64,000 bases of DNA from Streptomyces antioxidans (GCF_000968685.2 NZ_LAKD02000050.1:35184-99183); one strand, 5' to 3'. Shown: positions 18,654 to 27,853, counted from the stretch's first letter. The notes: a model not told the origin generated them from the sequence alone. Translations and numbers: made by a program.

Positions 18654-20354
18654 ATGACCCAGGAGCTCACGACCTCCCTGACCTCCCTCGCCACCGATCC
18701 GGCGGAGCCGTCCGAAGGCCACGGATGGTGGCGCGACGCCGTCATCTACCAGGTGTACGTACGCTCCTTCGCCGACAGCGACGGCGACGGGATCGGCGAT
18801 CTGCGCGGGGCGCGGGAGCGGCTGCCGCACCTCGCCGGGCTGGGTGTGGACGCCGTCTGGCTGACCCCCTTCTACGCCTCCCCGCAGGCCGACGGCGGCT
18901 ATGACGTGGCGGACTACCGCGCCGTGGACCCGCTCTTCGGCTCCCTCGGCGATGCGGACGACCTGGTGCGCACCGCCCATGAGCTGGGGCTGAAGGTGAT
19001 CGTGGACGTCGTCCCCAACCACAGCTCGGACCAGCACCCGTGGTTCCGCGAGGCACTGGGCGACCGGCCGGGCGGCGCGGCCCGCGCCCGCTACCACTTC
19101 CGCCCCGGCCGCGGCGCCCACGGCGAACTGCCGCCGAACGACTGGGAGTCGGTCTTCGGCGGCCCCGCCTGGACCCGTACCACCGGCCCGGACGGCACCC
19201 CCGGCGAGTGGTATCTCCATCTGTTCGCCCCCCAGCAGCCCGACCTCAACTGGGACTCCCCCGAGGTCCGCGCGGAGTTCGACTCGGTGCTGCGCTTCTG
19301 GCTGGATCTGGGCGTGGACGGCTTCCGTATCGATGTCGCCCACGGCATGGTCAAGGCCGCCGGGCTGCCCGACATCGGCCGCACCGAACAGGCCAAGCTG
19401 ATCGGCTCCCAGGTGCTGCCGTTCTTCGACCAGGACGGGGTGCACGAGATCCACCGCTCCTGGCGGCGGCTGCTGGACTCCTACCCCGGTGACCGGATCG
19501 GCGTCGCCGAGGCATGGGCGCCCACCGCCGAGCGGCTGGCCCTCTACGTACGCCCCGACGAGCTGCACCAGGCGTTCAACTTCCAGTTCCTGAAGTGCCC
19601 GTGGGACGCGGCCGCGATGCGTCAGGTGATCGACGAGTCGCTGGCCGCCACCGCCTCCGTCGGCGCCCCCACCACCTGGGTGCTCTCCAACCACGATGTG
19701 GTCCGGCACACCACCCGCTACGCCGAAGGGGCCGGCGGCGGCCCGGCACGAGGGCTCGCCCGCGCCCGGGCCGCGGCCCTGCTCATCCTGGCGCTGCCCG
19801 GCTCGGCCTATCTCTACCAGGGCGAGGAACTGGGCCTGCCCGAGGTGACCGAGCTGCCGGACGAGCTGCGCCAGGACCCGGCCTTCTTCCGCACCTCCCC
19901 CGACGGGCAGGAGGGCCAGAGCGGGCAGGACGGCTTCCGCGACGGCTGCCGGGTGCCCCTGCCCTGGACCCGCTCCGGCGACTCCCACGGCTTCGGCCCC
20001 GGCTCCAGCTGGCTGCCCCAGCCGGAGGGCTGGGCCGAGCTGTCCGTCGAGGCGCAGACCGGCGACCCCGGCTCCACGCTGGAGCTGTACCGGGACGCGC
20101 TCGCGCTGCGCCGTGAGCTGCCGGGGTTGGGGGACGGCTCGATGAGCTGGCTGGAGGCTCCCGCGGGGGTGCTCGCGCTGTCCCGGCCGGGCTTCGTGTG
20201 CACGCTCAACACGCTCGGGGAGGAGGTCGAACTGCCGGTGCCCGGGCGTGCGCTGCTGTCGTCCGCACCGCTGGCGTACGGGGCCGGAACGCTGACGTAC
20301 GAGGCCGGAACCGTGCGCATTCCGCCTGATTCGTGTGCGTGGTGGGCAATCTGA
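18654..20354 (+). CDS. aglA: Intracellular alpha-glucosidase (GH13)
   Basis: 566 residues without a signal peptide, so it acts in the cytoplasm on imported maltose and maltodextrins. The N-terminal WWRDAVIYQVYVRSFADSDG is the GH13 oligo-alpha-glucosidase signature. Catalytic residues: Asp227 in GVDGFRIDVAH, Glu286 in GVAEAWAPT, Asp348 in WVLSNHDVVRH. YQGEELGLPEV is also typical. It is divergent from malE and shares the CTTGC operator region. The start ATG follows the TGTTACGTTTC element by 5 bases and lacks a ribosome site. A LacI regulator begins 26 bp after its stop, probably in the same transcript. Confidence 0.92.
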   Translation: MTQELTTSLTSLATDPAEPSEGHGWWRDAVIYQVYVRSFADSDGDGIGDLRGARERLPHLAGLGVDAVWLTPFYASPQADGGYDVADYRAVDPLFGSLGDADDLVRTAHELGLKVIVDVVPNHSSDQHPWFREALGDRPGGAARARYHFRPGRGAHGELPPNDWESVFGGPAWTRTTGPDGTPGEWYLHLFAPQQPDLNWDSPEVRAEFDSVLRFWLDLGVDGFRIDVAHGMVKAAGLPDIGRTEQAKLIGSQVLPFFDQDGVHEIHRSWRRLLDSYPGDRIGVAEAWAPTAERLALYVRPDELHQAFNFQFLKCPWDAAAMRQVIDESLAATASVGAPTTWVLSNHDVVRHTTRYAEGAGGGPARGLARARAAALLILALPGSAYLYQGEELGLPEVTELPDELRQDPAFFRTSPDGQEGQSGQDGFRDGCRVPLPWTRSGDSHGFGPGSSWLPQPEGWAELSVEAQTGDPGSTLELYRDALALRRELPGLGDGSMSWLEAPAGVLALSRPGFVCTLNTLGEEVELPVPGRALLSSAPLAYGAGTLTYEAGTVRIPPDSCAWWAI

Positions 20355-20379
20355 CACGCGACCGGTACAGTCCCACTCC

Positions 20380-21432
20380 ATGACCGCACGGCTCGCTGAC
20401 ATCGCAGCCCAGGCGGGGGTCAGCGAAGCCACCGTCAGCCGCGTCCTCAATGGCAGGCCGGGGGTGGCCGCGGCCACCCGCGAGTCCGTCCTCGCCGCTC
20501 TGGACGTCCTCGGCTATGAGCGGCCGGTGCGGCTGCGGCAGCGCAGCGCCGGGCTGGTGGGACTGATCACGCCCGAGCTGGAGAACCCGATCTTCCCCGC
20601 GCTCGCCCAGGTCATCGGGCAGGCGCTCACCCGGCAGGGCTACACCCCGGTGCTGGCCACCCAGACCCCCGGCGGTTCGACGGAGGACGAGCTGACCGAG
20701 ATGCTGGTGGACCGGGGGGTGGCCGGGATCATCTTCGTCTCCGGGCTGCACGCGGACACCTCGGCCGATATGCAGCGCTATGACCAGCTGCGCGGCCAGG
20801 GCGTGCCGTTCGTGCTGGTGGACGGCTTCTCGCCGAGGGTGCGGGCGCCGTTCATCTCCCCGGACGACCGGGCGGCGATGGGGCTGGCGGTCACCCATCT
20901 GGTCTCGCTCGGACACACCCGGGTCGGTCTCGCGCTCGGGCCGAAGCGATTCGTGCCCGTACTGCGCAAGATCGAAGGCTTTCAGCAGGCGGTGCGGGAC
21001 CGGCTGGGGCTCTCCCCGGCCGAGTCCGAGGAGCTGATCCAGCATTCGCTGTACACCCTGGAGGGCGGCCAGGCGGCGGCGACCGCGCTGATCGAGCGGG
21101 GCTGTACGGCGGTGGTGTGCGCGAGCGACATGATGGCCCTGGGTGCCATCCGGGCGGCCCGGCGGCAGGGGCTCGCGGTCCCCCAGGACATCTCGGTGGT
21201 CGGCTTCGACGACTCCCCGCTGATCGCCTTCACCGATCCGCCGCTGACGACGATCCGCAAACCGGTGCAGTCGATGGGGCAGGCGGCGGTGCGGGCGCTG
21301 CTGGAGGAGATCGGCGGCACCCCGGCTCCGCCCAGCGAGTTCGTCTTCCTGCCCGAGTTGGTGGTACGCGGGTCCACGGCATCGGCCCACGGTGTGGAGG
21401 CGCGGGGCCGGGTGGCCGGGGGCGCGGGCTAG
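20380..21432 (+). CDS. LacI-family repressor, MalR-type
   Basis: 350 residues. Helix-turn-helix TARLADIAAQAGVSEATVSR and hinge VRLRQRSAGLVG precede the ligand-binding core (VVCASDMMALGAIRAARRQG, ISVVGFDDSPLIAFTDPPLT). Nearly collinear with the LacI protein at 14,094-15,203. It follows aglA closely and likely feeds back on the mal genes, binding the CTTGC boxes in the absence of inducer. Which of the two is the orthologue of the characterised MalR cannot be decided here. Confidence 0.9.
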   Translation: MTARLADIAAQAGVSEATVSRVLNGRPGVAAATRESVLAALDVLGYERPVRLRQRSAGLVGLITPELENPIFPALAQVIGQALTRQGYTPVLATQTPGGSTEDELTEMLVDRGVAGIIFVSGLHADTSADMQRYDQLRGQGVPFVLVDGFSPRVRAPFISPDDRAAMGLAVTHLVSLGHTRVGLALGPKRFVPVLRKIEGFQQAVRDRLGLSPAESEELIQHSLYTLEGGQAAATALIERGCTAVVCASDMMALGAIRAARRQGLAVPQDISVVGFDDSPLIAFTDPPLTTIRKPVQSMGQAAVRALLEEIGGTPAPPSEFVFLPELVVRGSTASAHGVEARGRVAGGAG

Positions 21433-21434
21433 TG

Positions 21435-21500
21435 ACGCCTGCGGCGGGCTGTCCCCCTCCCCACCCCTTCCCTCAACTGGGGCTCCGCCCCAGACCCCGC
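21435..21500 (+). repeat. Dispersed intergenic repeat, copy 10
   Basis: GCCTGCGGCGGGCTGTCCCC, CTCCCCACCCCTTCCC, AACTGGGGCTCCGCCCCAG, immediately after the LacI gene; the hairpin may serve as its terminator. Confidence 0.7.
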
Positions 21501-21665
21501 TCCTCAAACACCGGAGGGGCTGGGAGGTGGGGCTCGGTCCCGGTGCCCGGTGGACGTATACGGGCATACGCACCGTGGAGGACCCCCCGGACCAGGACAT
21601 AAGCATCGAAGACCCGATGCCGTGGATGATCTGCGGGTGGGTGTCGTCTGGCAGACTGTTGCCCC

Positions 21666-22514
21666 ATGGGTGGAGCGACGATCAGGACCACGGCAGGCCG
21701 AACAGCCACCCCGGCACCCAGCGCGGACACCGACGCGGAGGGGGCGCCGGGCCTCACCCTGATGGACCGTTTGCGTACCCCCAGAAGGCCCCGGCTCTGG
21801 TTCGAGATCGTCCTCATCGCCGTCAGTTACTGGACCTATTCGCTGATCCGCAACGCCGTCCCGGAGCAGCGGCCGGAGGCACTGCGCAACGCGGGCTGGA
21901 TCTGGGAGTGGGAGCACCGGCTCGGAATGGCCTTCGAACGGGGCGTCAACCATGCGATCGACTCGGTCAGCTGGCTGATCGTGGGCATGAACTACTACTA
22001 CGCCACGCTCCACTTCCTCGTGACGCTCAGCGTGCTGGTGTGGCTCTACCACTGGCATCCGGGCCGTTACGCCGCCACCCGGCTGGCGCTCTTCGCGACC
22101 ACGGGCGTGGCCCTGCTCGGCTACTACTTCTTTCCGTTGGCCCCGCCCCGGCTGATGAGCGGCGGCCACTTCATCGACACCGTGGTGGTGCACAACACCT
22201 GGGGCTCGATGGCCTCGGGAAACCTCGCCGATATGTCGAACCAGTACGCGGCGATGCCCTCGATGCACATCGGCTGGTCGCTGTGGTGCGGTCTGACCAT
22301 CGCGACGCTGGCCCGTCCGGTGTGGGTGAAGACGCTGGGGCTGCTCTACCCCTCGGCCACGCTGCTGGTGATCGTGGCCACCGCCAACCACTTCTGGATG
22401 GACGCGGTCGGCGGGGTCGTCTGTCTCTCCTTCGGCTTCGCGCTGTCGTGCGCGTGGTACGGCTCGCCGCCGTACCGGCTGCCGAAGCAGGTGGCCGTGA
22501 TCTGCACGGTTTGA
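21666..22514 (+). CDS. PAP2-superfamily membrane phosphatase/transferase
   Basis: 282 residues, about six transmembrane helices. It carries the two C-terminal PAP2 motifs, PSMHIGWSLW and HFWMDAVGGVV, with the catalytic histidines, like the inositolphosphotransferase (AUR1-like) branch. This enzyme type transfers or removes a lipid phosphate at the membrane surface. The exact lipid is unknown. The N-terminal 35 residues are polar and probably cytoplasmic. It seems to stand alone. Confidence 0.87.
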   Translation: MGGATIRTTAGRTATPAPSADTDAEGAPGLTLMDRLRTPRRPRLWFEIVLIAVSYWTYSLIRNAVPEQRPEALRNAGWIWEWEHRLGMAFERGVNHAIDSVSWLIVGMNYYYATLHFLVTLSVLVWLYHWHPGRYAATRLALFATTGVALLGYYFFPLAPPRLMSGGHFIDTVVVHNTWGSMASGNLADMSNQYAAMPSMHIGWSLWCGLTIATLARPVWVKTLGLLYPSATLLVIVATANHFWMDAVGGVVCLSFGFALSCAWYGSPPYRLPKQVAVICTV

Positions 22515-22656
22515 TCGTCTCCGGCGGAGCCGCCATTCTCTGTTCCGCAAGGTCGACATGGGCTGACGGGTCGACATGGGTTCAGGGGCTCCCTGTGTCG
22601 CGCTGATCGACGCGGAATGAGCACGATGAGCGTGACGAAAGGGACCACCGGCCACC

Positions 22657-23574
22657 GTGCACACCGCCGACGCCACTTCTTCCGTATCCACGTCGGGATC
22701 CGCGTCGGGATCCGCTTCCGGATCCCCGCCCGCTCCGCGCGCGCCGCTCCCCCGCCCCCGTACCGCCGGGCGGCCCCACTTCCCGCTGGTGGCCACCGAC
22801 CTCGACGGCACCCTGCTGCGCGGGGATCTGACGGTCTCGCCGCGCAACCGCGCGGCGCTCGCCCTGGTCGGGGCCGCCGGGGCGCGGCATCTGGTGGTCA
22901 CCGGGCGCCCGGCCGCGTCCTGCCGTGAGTTCCTGGTGGCGATCGGCTACCGGGGGCTCGCGGTGTGCGGACAGGGCGCGCAGTTGTACGACGCCTCCGC
23001 GGACCGGCTGCTGGTCTCGGCGTCGCTGGACCGGGAGCTGGCCCGGTCGGTGGTGGAGCGCACCGAGGAGGCGCTGGGCGCCGGGCCGCTGGAGCTCGCC
23101 GTGGTGACCGCGGCGCCCGAGAACCGCTTCGTCGTCACCGCCCGCTTCACCGACCGGATGCGCCCGGAGTGGGGGCTGGCCGAGCGGGAGGAGCTGTGGG
23201 CGGCGCCGATCGAGAAGGTGCTGATGCGTCACCGTACGGTGGCGGACGGGCTGGTCGCGGCGGCCGCGGAGCGGGTGGGCGGGGGCGAGGTGGCGGTGGC
23301 CCACTCCGAGAAGGGCATGATCGAGGTGCTTCCGGCCGGGACGGACAAGTCGGTGGGGCTCCAACTGGCCGCCGACCGCATGGGGTTCACCCCCGCCGGG
23401 ACGGTCGCGTTCGGCGATATGCCCAATGACATCCCGCTGCTGGGCTGGGCCGGATACGGGGTCGCGATGGGCAACGCCCACCCGGATCTGAAGGCGATGG
23501 CCGACGAGGTGGCGCCCGCGAACGAGGACGACGGGGTCGCGGTGGTGCTTGAACGGCTGTTCGCCCACCCCTGA
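22657..23574 (+). CDS. HAD-superfamily (Cof-type) sugar-phosphate phosphatase
   Basis: 305 residues. HAD motif I is VATDLDGTLLRGD with nucleophile Asp, motif II is VVTGRPAAS, and motifs III/IV are GTVAFGDMPNDIPLL. The C2-type cap between motifs places it in the Cof subfamily. A 40-residue Ser/Gly/Pro-rich N-terminal tail (STSGSASGSASGSPP) precedes the domain and is encoded by a degenerate repeat around GGATCC; translation may really begin further downstream. The substrate is probably a sugar phosphate or flavin-type monophosphate. Confidence 0.87.
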   Translation: MHTADATSSVSTSGSASGSASGSPPAPRAPLPRPRTAGRPHFPLVATDLDGTLLRGDLTVSPRNRAALALVGAAGARHLVVTGRPAASCREFLVAIGYRGLAVCGQGAQLYDASADRLLVSASLDRELARSVVERTEEALGAGPLELAVVTAAPENRFVVTARFTDRMRPEWGLAEREELWAAPIEKVLMRHRTVADGLVAAAAERVGGGEVAVAHSEKGMIEVLPAGTDKSVGLQLAADRMGFTPAGTVAFGDMPNDIPLLGWAGYGVAMGNAHPDLKAMADEVAPANEDDGVAVVLERLFAHP

Positions 23575-23637
23575 GCACACCCCTGAGGGGTTCTCGTACG
23601 GCACTCGCGGCGGCCTTGAGCCGCCCCCGCATGCCCT

Positions 23638-23672
23638 TGACTGACTATATACAACTAAACAAAATATCTAAG
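23638..23672 (+). promoter_or_regulatory. Strikingly AT-rich promoter/operator before the threonine-synthase-like gene
   Basis: TTGACTGACTATATACAACT and the following AAACAAAATATCTAAG form a 35-bp AT island directly before the GTG start. TTGACT can serve as a -35 box. TTGACTATATACAA-like sequence resembles operators of GntR-type regulators, and the regulator encoded by the second gene may bind here. AAGG precedes the GTG only weakly. Confidence 0.5.
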
Positions 23673-24815
23673 GTGCGAACCGAACCACGATCCGAAGCCC
23701 ACTACCTCGACGAGCGCTCCGGCGCCACCTACCCGATCGATGACCCCCGCTGGTGCGGCGATGACGGGGCCCCGCTCACCGTCTCCGCGCTGCCCGGCAT
23801 CACCCGCGAGCAGGTGGACACCGGGGCCCGGTCACTGTGGCGCTACCGAGCGGCCCTCCCGGTGCGCATCGACGCCCCGGTGTCACTGGGAGAAGGGTGC
23901 ACCCCGCTGGTCGAGAAGGGCTGGGGGGAGGATCGGATTCACTTCAAGCTGGAGTGGTTCAGCCCCACCGGCAGCTTCAAGGACCGCGGCACCAGCGTGA
24001 TGATCTCGCTCCTCGCCCAGCGGGGCGTACGCGAGGTCATCGAGGACAGCTCCGGCAACGGCGGGGCCTCCGTCTCCGCGTACTGCGCCGCCGCCGGTAT
24101 CCGGGCCCGGATCCTCGCCCCCGCCGCCACCTCCCCCGCGAAGGTCCTCCAGAGCCGGGCCTACGGCGCCGAGGTCCAGCTGGTGCCGGGCGACCGGGAC
24201 GCCACCGCCGCGGAGGCGCTGCGCCAGTCGGCCCATACGTACTACGCCAGCCACAACTGGCACCCCTTCTTCCTCCAGGGCACCAAGACCCTTGCGTACG
24301 AGCTGTGGGAGGACCTGGGCTTCACCGCACCGGACGCCGTGGTGACCGTGGCGGGCGCGGGCAGCACCGTACTCGGCTGTGACCTCGGCTTCTCCGAGCT
24401 GCTCGGCGCGGGCCAGATCGCCCGCCGCCCCCGGCTGCTGGTGGCCCAGCCCGCCCACTGCGCCCCGCTGCACGCCGCGTTCCGCGCGGGCGCCGAGGCC
24501 CCCGTACCGTCTCTCCACGCCCCGACCATCGCCGAGGGCACGGCCATCCGGGAGCCCGTCCGCCTCCCCGAAGTGCTGCGCGCCATCCGCCGCTCGGACG
24601 GCGACATGGCGGCCATCCCGGAGGACGCGATCGCCACGGCGGTCCGCCGGCTGGCCGCGATGGGGCTCTACGCGGAGCCCACCAGCGCGACCGCCGCCGC
24701 GGCGATCGAGGTCTTCCGCGCCCGGGGCGCGATCCGCCCCGGCGAGACCACGGTGGTGCTGCTGACCGGGTCGGGCCTGAAGGCGACCCCGACGATGACG
24801 GAACTCTTCGGATGA
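23673..24815 (+). CDS. Threonine-synthase-like PLP-dependent lyase
   Basis: 380 residues from a GTG start. Fold-type II PLP enzyme; the Schiff-base lysine lies in SPTGSFKDRGTS and the phosphate-binding loop is SSGNGGASVSAYCAAAG. The N-terminal zinc-ribbon-less RSGATYPIDDPRWCGDDGAP is typical of the threonine synthase paralogues found outside the thr operon. Its next gene overlaps by 4 bp (ATGA) and encodes a YheO/DauR-type regulator, so the pair may serve catabolism of an amino acid and not threonine synthesis. Confidence 0.85.
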   Translation: MRTEPRSEAHYLDERSGATYPIDDPRWCGDDGAPLTVSALPGITREQVDTGARSLWRYRAALPVRIDAPVSLGEGCTPLVEKGWGEDRIHFKLEWFSPTGSFKDRGTSVMISLLAQRGVREVIEDSSGNGGASVSAYCAAAGIRARILAPAATSPAKVLQSRAYGAEVQLVPGDRDATAAEALRQSAHTYYASHNWHPFFLQGTKTLAYELWEDLGFTAPDAVVTVAGAGSTVLGCDLGFSELLGAGQIARRPRLLVAQPAHCAPLHAAFRAGAEAPVPSLHAPTIAEGTAIREPVRLPEVLRAIRRSDGDMAAIPEDAIATAVRRLAAMGLYAEPTSATAAAAIEVFRARGAIRPGETTVVLLTGSGLKATPTMTELFG

Positions 24816-25471
24816 CCGGGGAGGGCGTCCGGAAGACGACGGGAACCACCGAGGACGAACTACTGCTCCGCGAGGCCGAGAAGATCGTGGTCGCCCTCGG
24901 CCGGATGTTCCCCGGGCTGTGCGAGGTGGTCCTCCACGATCTGCGCGACCCCGACCAGTCCATCCGCGCCATCGAGAGCAATCTCTCCGGCCGCGAGGTG
25001 GGCCAGCCCGCCACCGAGCTGGGCCTGGCCCGGATGCGGGACCCCGGCTTCCCCGACATCGTCCAGAACTACGCCAACACCTTCCCCGACGGCCGCCCGG
25101 CGAAGAGCACCTCGGTCGGCATCAAGAACAGCGCGGGCCAGTACGTCGCCGCCATCTGCCTCAACCTGGACGTCTCCCTCTTCGCGAGCGCCGCCCGAAG
25201 CCTCACCAACCTCGTCCGCACCGATGAGCAGGAGCAGCCGCTCACCGAAACCCTCCGCGCCCGCACCGCCGCCGAGCTGCGCACCGTCATCGAGGAATTC
25301 GCCGCCGCCCGCGGCCAGACCTCGCGCAGCCTGGGCACCCCCGCCAAGAAGGAACTCGTCCGCACCCTCAAGACCAGCGGCTACCTCCAGGTGAAGCACT
25401 CCGTCCAGGTGGTCACCGAACTGCTGGGCGTCTCCCGCGCCACCGTCTACAACTACCTGCGCTCGCCCTAG
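24812..25471 (+). CDS. YheO/DauR-type transcriptional regulator
   Basis: 219 residues. The N-terminal PAS-like YheO domain (ALGRMFPGLCEVVLHDLRDP, ICLNLDVSLFA) is followed by a C-terminal helix-turn-helix ending TELLGVSRATVYNYLR. DauR-type proteins sense amino acids or related metabolites and control catabolic genes. It is translationally coupled to the PLP enzyme upstream and is presumably its regulator, perhaps acting at the AT-rich region at 23,638-23,672. Confidence 0.85.
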   Translation: MTGEGVRKTTGTTEDELLLREAEKIVVALGRMFPGLCEVVLHDLRDPDQSIRAIESNLSGREVGQPATELGLARMRDPGFPDIVQNYANTFPDGRPAKSTSVGIKNSAGQYVAAICLNLDVSLFASAARSLTNLVRTDEQEQPLTETLRARTAAELRTVIEEFAAARGQTSRSLGTPAKKELVRTLKTSGYLQVKHSVQVVTELLGVSRATVYNYLRSP

Positions 25472-25523
25472 ACGTCGCTTTTCGCCTCCTCACCCGATGA
25501 ATCCGCCTCTAGGCTGAGAACTC

Positions 25524-26552
25524 ATGAAGCGCAGCAGTCGGTTACCACGGTGGGGCGCGCTGGCCCTGATCCTGCTCCTCGCGCTCGCGACCGCGTGCTC
25601 CCACCATGAGGAGACAGCGCCCGACGACCGGATCGCACCGAAGGCACGCACGTATCTCACGGCGGCACTGGACCTCGTCCAGAAGCGGGCGCTGAACCGG
25701 GGCGAGGTCGACTGGCCCGAGGTGCGGCGCGCGGCGTTCGCCCAGGCGGCGGGCGCCCGGAAGCCGAGCGACACCTATCCCGCGATCGAGGGGGTCCTCC
25801 ACGCCCTCGGCGACGGCCACAGCCGGCTCCTCACTCCGGCCGCCGCCGAGCGGGCGCTGGGGACATCCCTGGACAGGATCCCCGGCCTGACCGCCAAGCG
25901 GCTGCGGGACGGCCCGGGGTACGTGGCCCTGCCGGGCGTACAGGGCTCGGCGCACACGTATGACACCTATGTGCGTCAGGGCCGGGGCGCGGTGGCGGCG
26001 GCCGACCGGAAGGGCGCCTGCGGCTGGGTGGTGGATCTGCGCGGGAACAGGGGCGGGAGCATGTATCCCATGTTCGCCGTCATAGCGGGAATCTTGGGCG
26101 ATGGGGAGGTGGGCGCCTTCGTGGGGGCTGACGGCAAGCGCACCGTGTGGACGGTGAAGGACGGAACACTCAAGGTCGGCGCCAAGCCGCTCCCGTGGTC
26201 GGCGGCCAAGCCACTGTCGCTTACCCGCCCGGCCGTGGCCGTCCTCACCGACGACGGCACCGCGAGCGCCGGAGAAGCGGTTGCCGTGGCCTTCCGGGGG
26301 CGCCCCGCGACCCGGAGCTTCGGAATGGAGACGTCTGGCGTCCCCACCGGCAACAGCCCCCACCGCCTTTCCGACGGTGCGGAGCTGCTGCTCACCGAGG
26401 TGAAGGAAGCGGACCGAACCGGCCGCACCCACGACGGACCGATCGCGCCGGACGAGGAGTTCCTCGTCGAGCCCAAGGACATCGGCACCGCCCGCGACCG
26501 CGCCCTGGACGCGGCCGTCCAGTGGCTTACGAAGCAATCCGGCTGCCCGTGA
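25524..26552 (+). CDS. S41-family peptidase lipoprotein
   Basis: 342 residues. Lipobox LALATAC gives a lipidated Cys25, so the enzyme sits on the outer face of the membrane. The C-terminal S41 (tail-specific protease) domain has WVVDLRGNRGGSMYPM and the catalytic serine region LTDDGTASAGEAVAVAF. No PDZ domain is evident, as in some short S41 members. It degrades or processes extracytoplasmic peptides; targets are unknown. Confidence 0.85.
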   Translation: MKRSSRLPRWGALALILLLALATACSHHEETAPDDRIAPKARTYLTAALDLVQKRALNRGEVDWPEVRRAAFAQAAGARKPSDTYPAIEGVLHALGDGHSRLLTPAAAERALGTSLDRIPGLTAKRLRDGPGYVALPGVQGSAHTYDTYVRQGRGAVAAADRKGACGWVVDLRGNRGGSMYPMFAVIAGILGDGEVGAFVGADGKRTVWTVKDGTLKVGAKPLPWSAAKPLSLTRPAVAVLTDDGTASAGEAVAVAFRGRPATRSFGMETSGVPTGNSPHRLSDGAELLLTEVKEADRTGRTHDGPIAPDEEFLVEPKDIGTARDRALDAAVQWLTKQSGCP

Positions 26553-26669
26553 CCGGAGGCCCCGCGCGGTGCCGCCTCAACAGCGCCGCGATGGGAAGCG
26601 CCTTCTTGGCCGCTCTGCCCGCGGCAGAGCGCCGAGCGGGCTCGCCCCGTGCTGCGCGACCATGACGGG

Positions 26670-27371
26670 ATGGCCAACGACATCTCCGTGCGCCGCCTCG
26701 ACCTCGGCTACTTCGTCCGCCCGGCCTCGGAAACGGGCGGACCGCACCCACGAGTCGAACCCGTACTCGCCTACCTTGTACGGCACGACCGTGGGCTGAT
26801 CCTCTTCGACACCGGCATCGGCGCCGCCGACCCCGAGACCGAGGCCCATTACCGCCCGCGTCGGCGCGCCCTGCCGGAGGCGCTGTCGGCGGCCGGGCTC
26901 GCCCTCGCGGACGTCTCCCTCGTGGTGAACTGCCACCTCCACTTCGACCACTGCGGCGGCAACCCCTTGCTGGCCGGTACGCCGATCCTGGTCCAGGACG
27001 TGGAGCTGGCCACCGCGCGCGGCGGCGACTACACGTTTGACGAGCTACTGGACTTCCCCGGCGCCAGCTACGAAGAACTCACCGGCGAGACCGAGATCTG
27101 GCCGGGCGTCCACATCGTCCCCACCCCCGGACACGCCGACGGCCATCAGTCCCTGGTCGTCCGCCAGTCCGACGGCACGGTGATCCTCGCCGGACAGGCA
27201 CATGACTTCGCTTCCGAGTTCGCCTCGGACCACCTGGCGCGCAGGGCCGCCCTCGATGGCGTGGCGCGCCCCCTCCCGTACCGGAGTTGGCTGGACCGTC
27301 TCATCGACTTCGACCCCCGCCGCGTCCTCTTCGCCCACGACTGTGCGGTCTGGGAGCCGTCGGGCGACTGA
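26670..27371 (+). CDS. Metallo-beta-lactamase-fold hydrolase, N-acyl homoserine lactonase-like
   Basis: 233 residues from ATG 26,670; an in-frame GTG at 26,649 is possible. The metal site HLHFDHCGGN (HxHxDH) is intact, and LILFDTGIG, VHIVPTPGHADGHQSLVV and VILAGQAHDF complete the AHL-lactonase-like arrangement. This family opens lactone rings, including quorum-sensing lactones; in Streptomyces a butyrolactone is conceivable, but nothing in the neighbourhood proves a substrate. Confidence 0.83.
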   Translation: MANDISVRRLDLGYFVRPASETGGPHPRVEPVLAYLVRHDRGLILFDTGIGAADPETEAHYRPRRRALPEALSAAGLALADVSLVVNCHLHFDHCGGNPLLAGTPILVQDVELATARGGDYTFDELLDFPGASYEELTGETEIWPGVHIVPTPGHADGHQSLVVRQSDGTVILAGQAHDFASEFASDHLARRAALDGVARPLPYRSWLDRLIDFDPRRVLFAHDCAVWEPSGD

Positions 27372-27525
27372 CGGGGCCGTCTCGCGCCTTCGGCGCCTTT
27401 GAGCATGGGGCCGGGGGTGCCGGGCTCGCGCCTTCGCCGCCGGGCGGCGGGCCGGTGGTGGCAGGGGCCGGTGGCGGCTTCCGTGCTCAGGGGCTTGTGC
27501 CGATGCCGGACTGCCGGGGGGTGGG

Positions 27526-27590
27526 GTACCCCCCTGGAAAACGTTTGATGGATGAGTTGCTTTAGATCAAGCGTTTTCGGGAGGGGTACT
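27526..27590. repeat. Long imperfect hairpin between converging genes
   Basis: GAAAACGTTTGAT (27,537-27,549) pairs with ATCAAGCGTTTTC (27,566-27,578), 12 of 13 bases, with a 16-base AT-rich loop. Outer GTACCCCCC and GGGAGGGGTAC extend the stem. It could be a bidirectional terminator or a protein-binding site. The rest of 27,372-27,633 shows no gene. Confidence 0.55.
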
Positions 27591-27633
27591 TGGAGGGGCG
27601 AAGCCCGCACCGGCCCCGCCGCCTCAGCCCCGG

Positions 27634-27843
27634 TCACGCGTTCCCCGACAGATGGTCGAAGTCCCCCCGCTTTATCCCCCGCACAAACGCGCCCCACCGG
27701 GTCGGGTGGGTGGCGATGACGACCGCCGGGTCATCGCTCTCGCGTAGGTGTATGCGGCCGTTCGGTGTTGCGGCGACTTCGACGCAGTCTTGGCCTCCGA
27801 CTCCGCTGCTATAACTCGACTTCCGCCATTCGGACCCGGACAT
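27634..27843 (-). CDS. DUF397-domain small protein
   Basis: 69 residues, a full DUF397 domain (EWRKSSYSSGVGGQDCVEVA, IHLRESDDP, WGAFVRGIKRGDFDHL). In actinomycetes these proteins are encoded beside XRE/DUF5753 regulators and are thought to act as their partner or antagonist (WhiJ-like systems). The XRE gene ends 10 bp upstream on the same strand, so the two form one operon. Confidence 0.92.
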   Translation of the reverse strand: MSGSEWRKSSYSSGVGGQDCVEVAATPNGRIHLRESDDPAVVIATHPTRWGAFVRGIKRGDFDHLSGNA

Positions 27844-27853
27844 GAGGTTCTCC

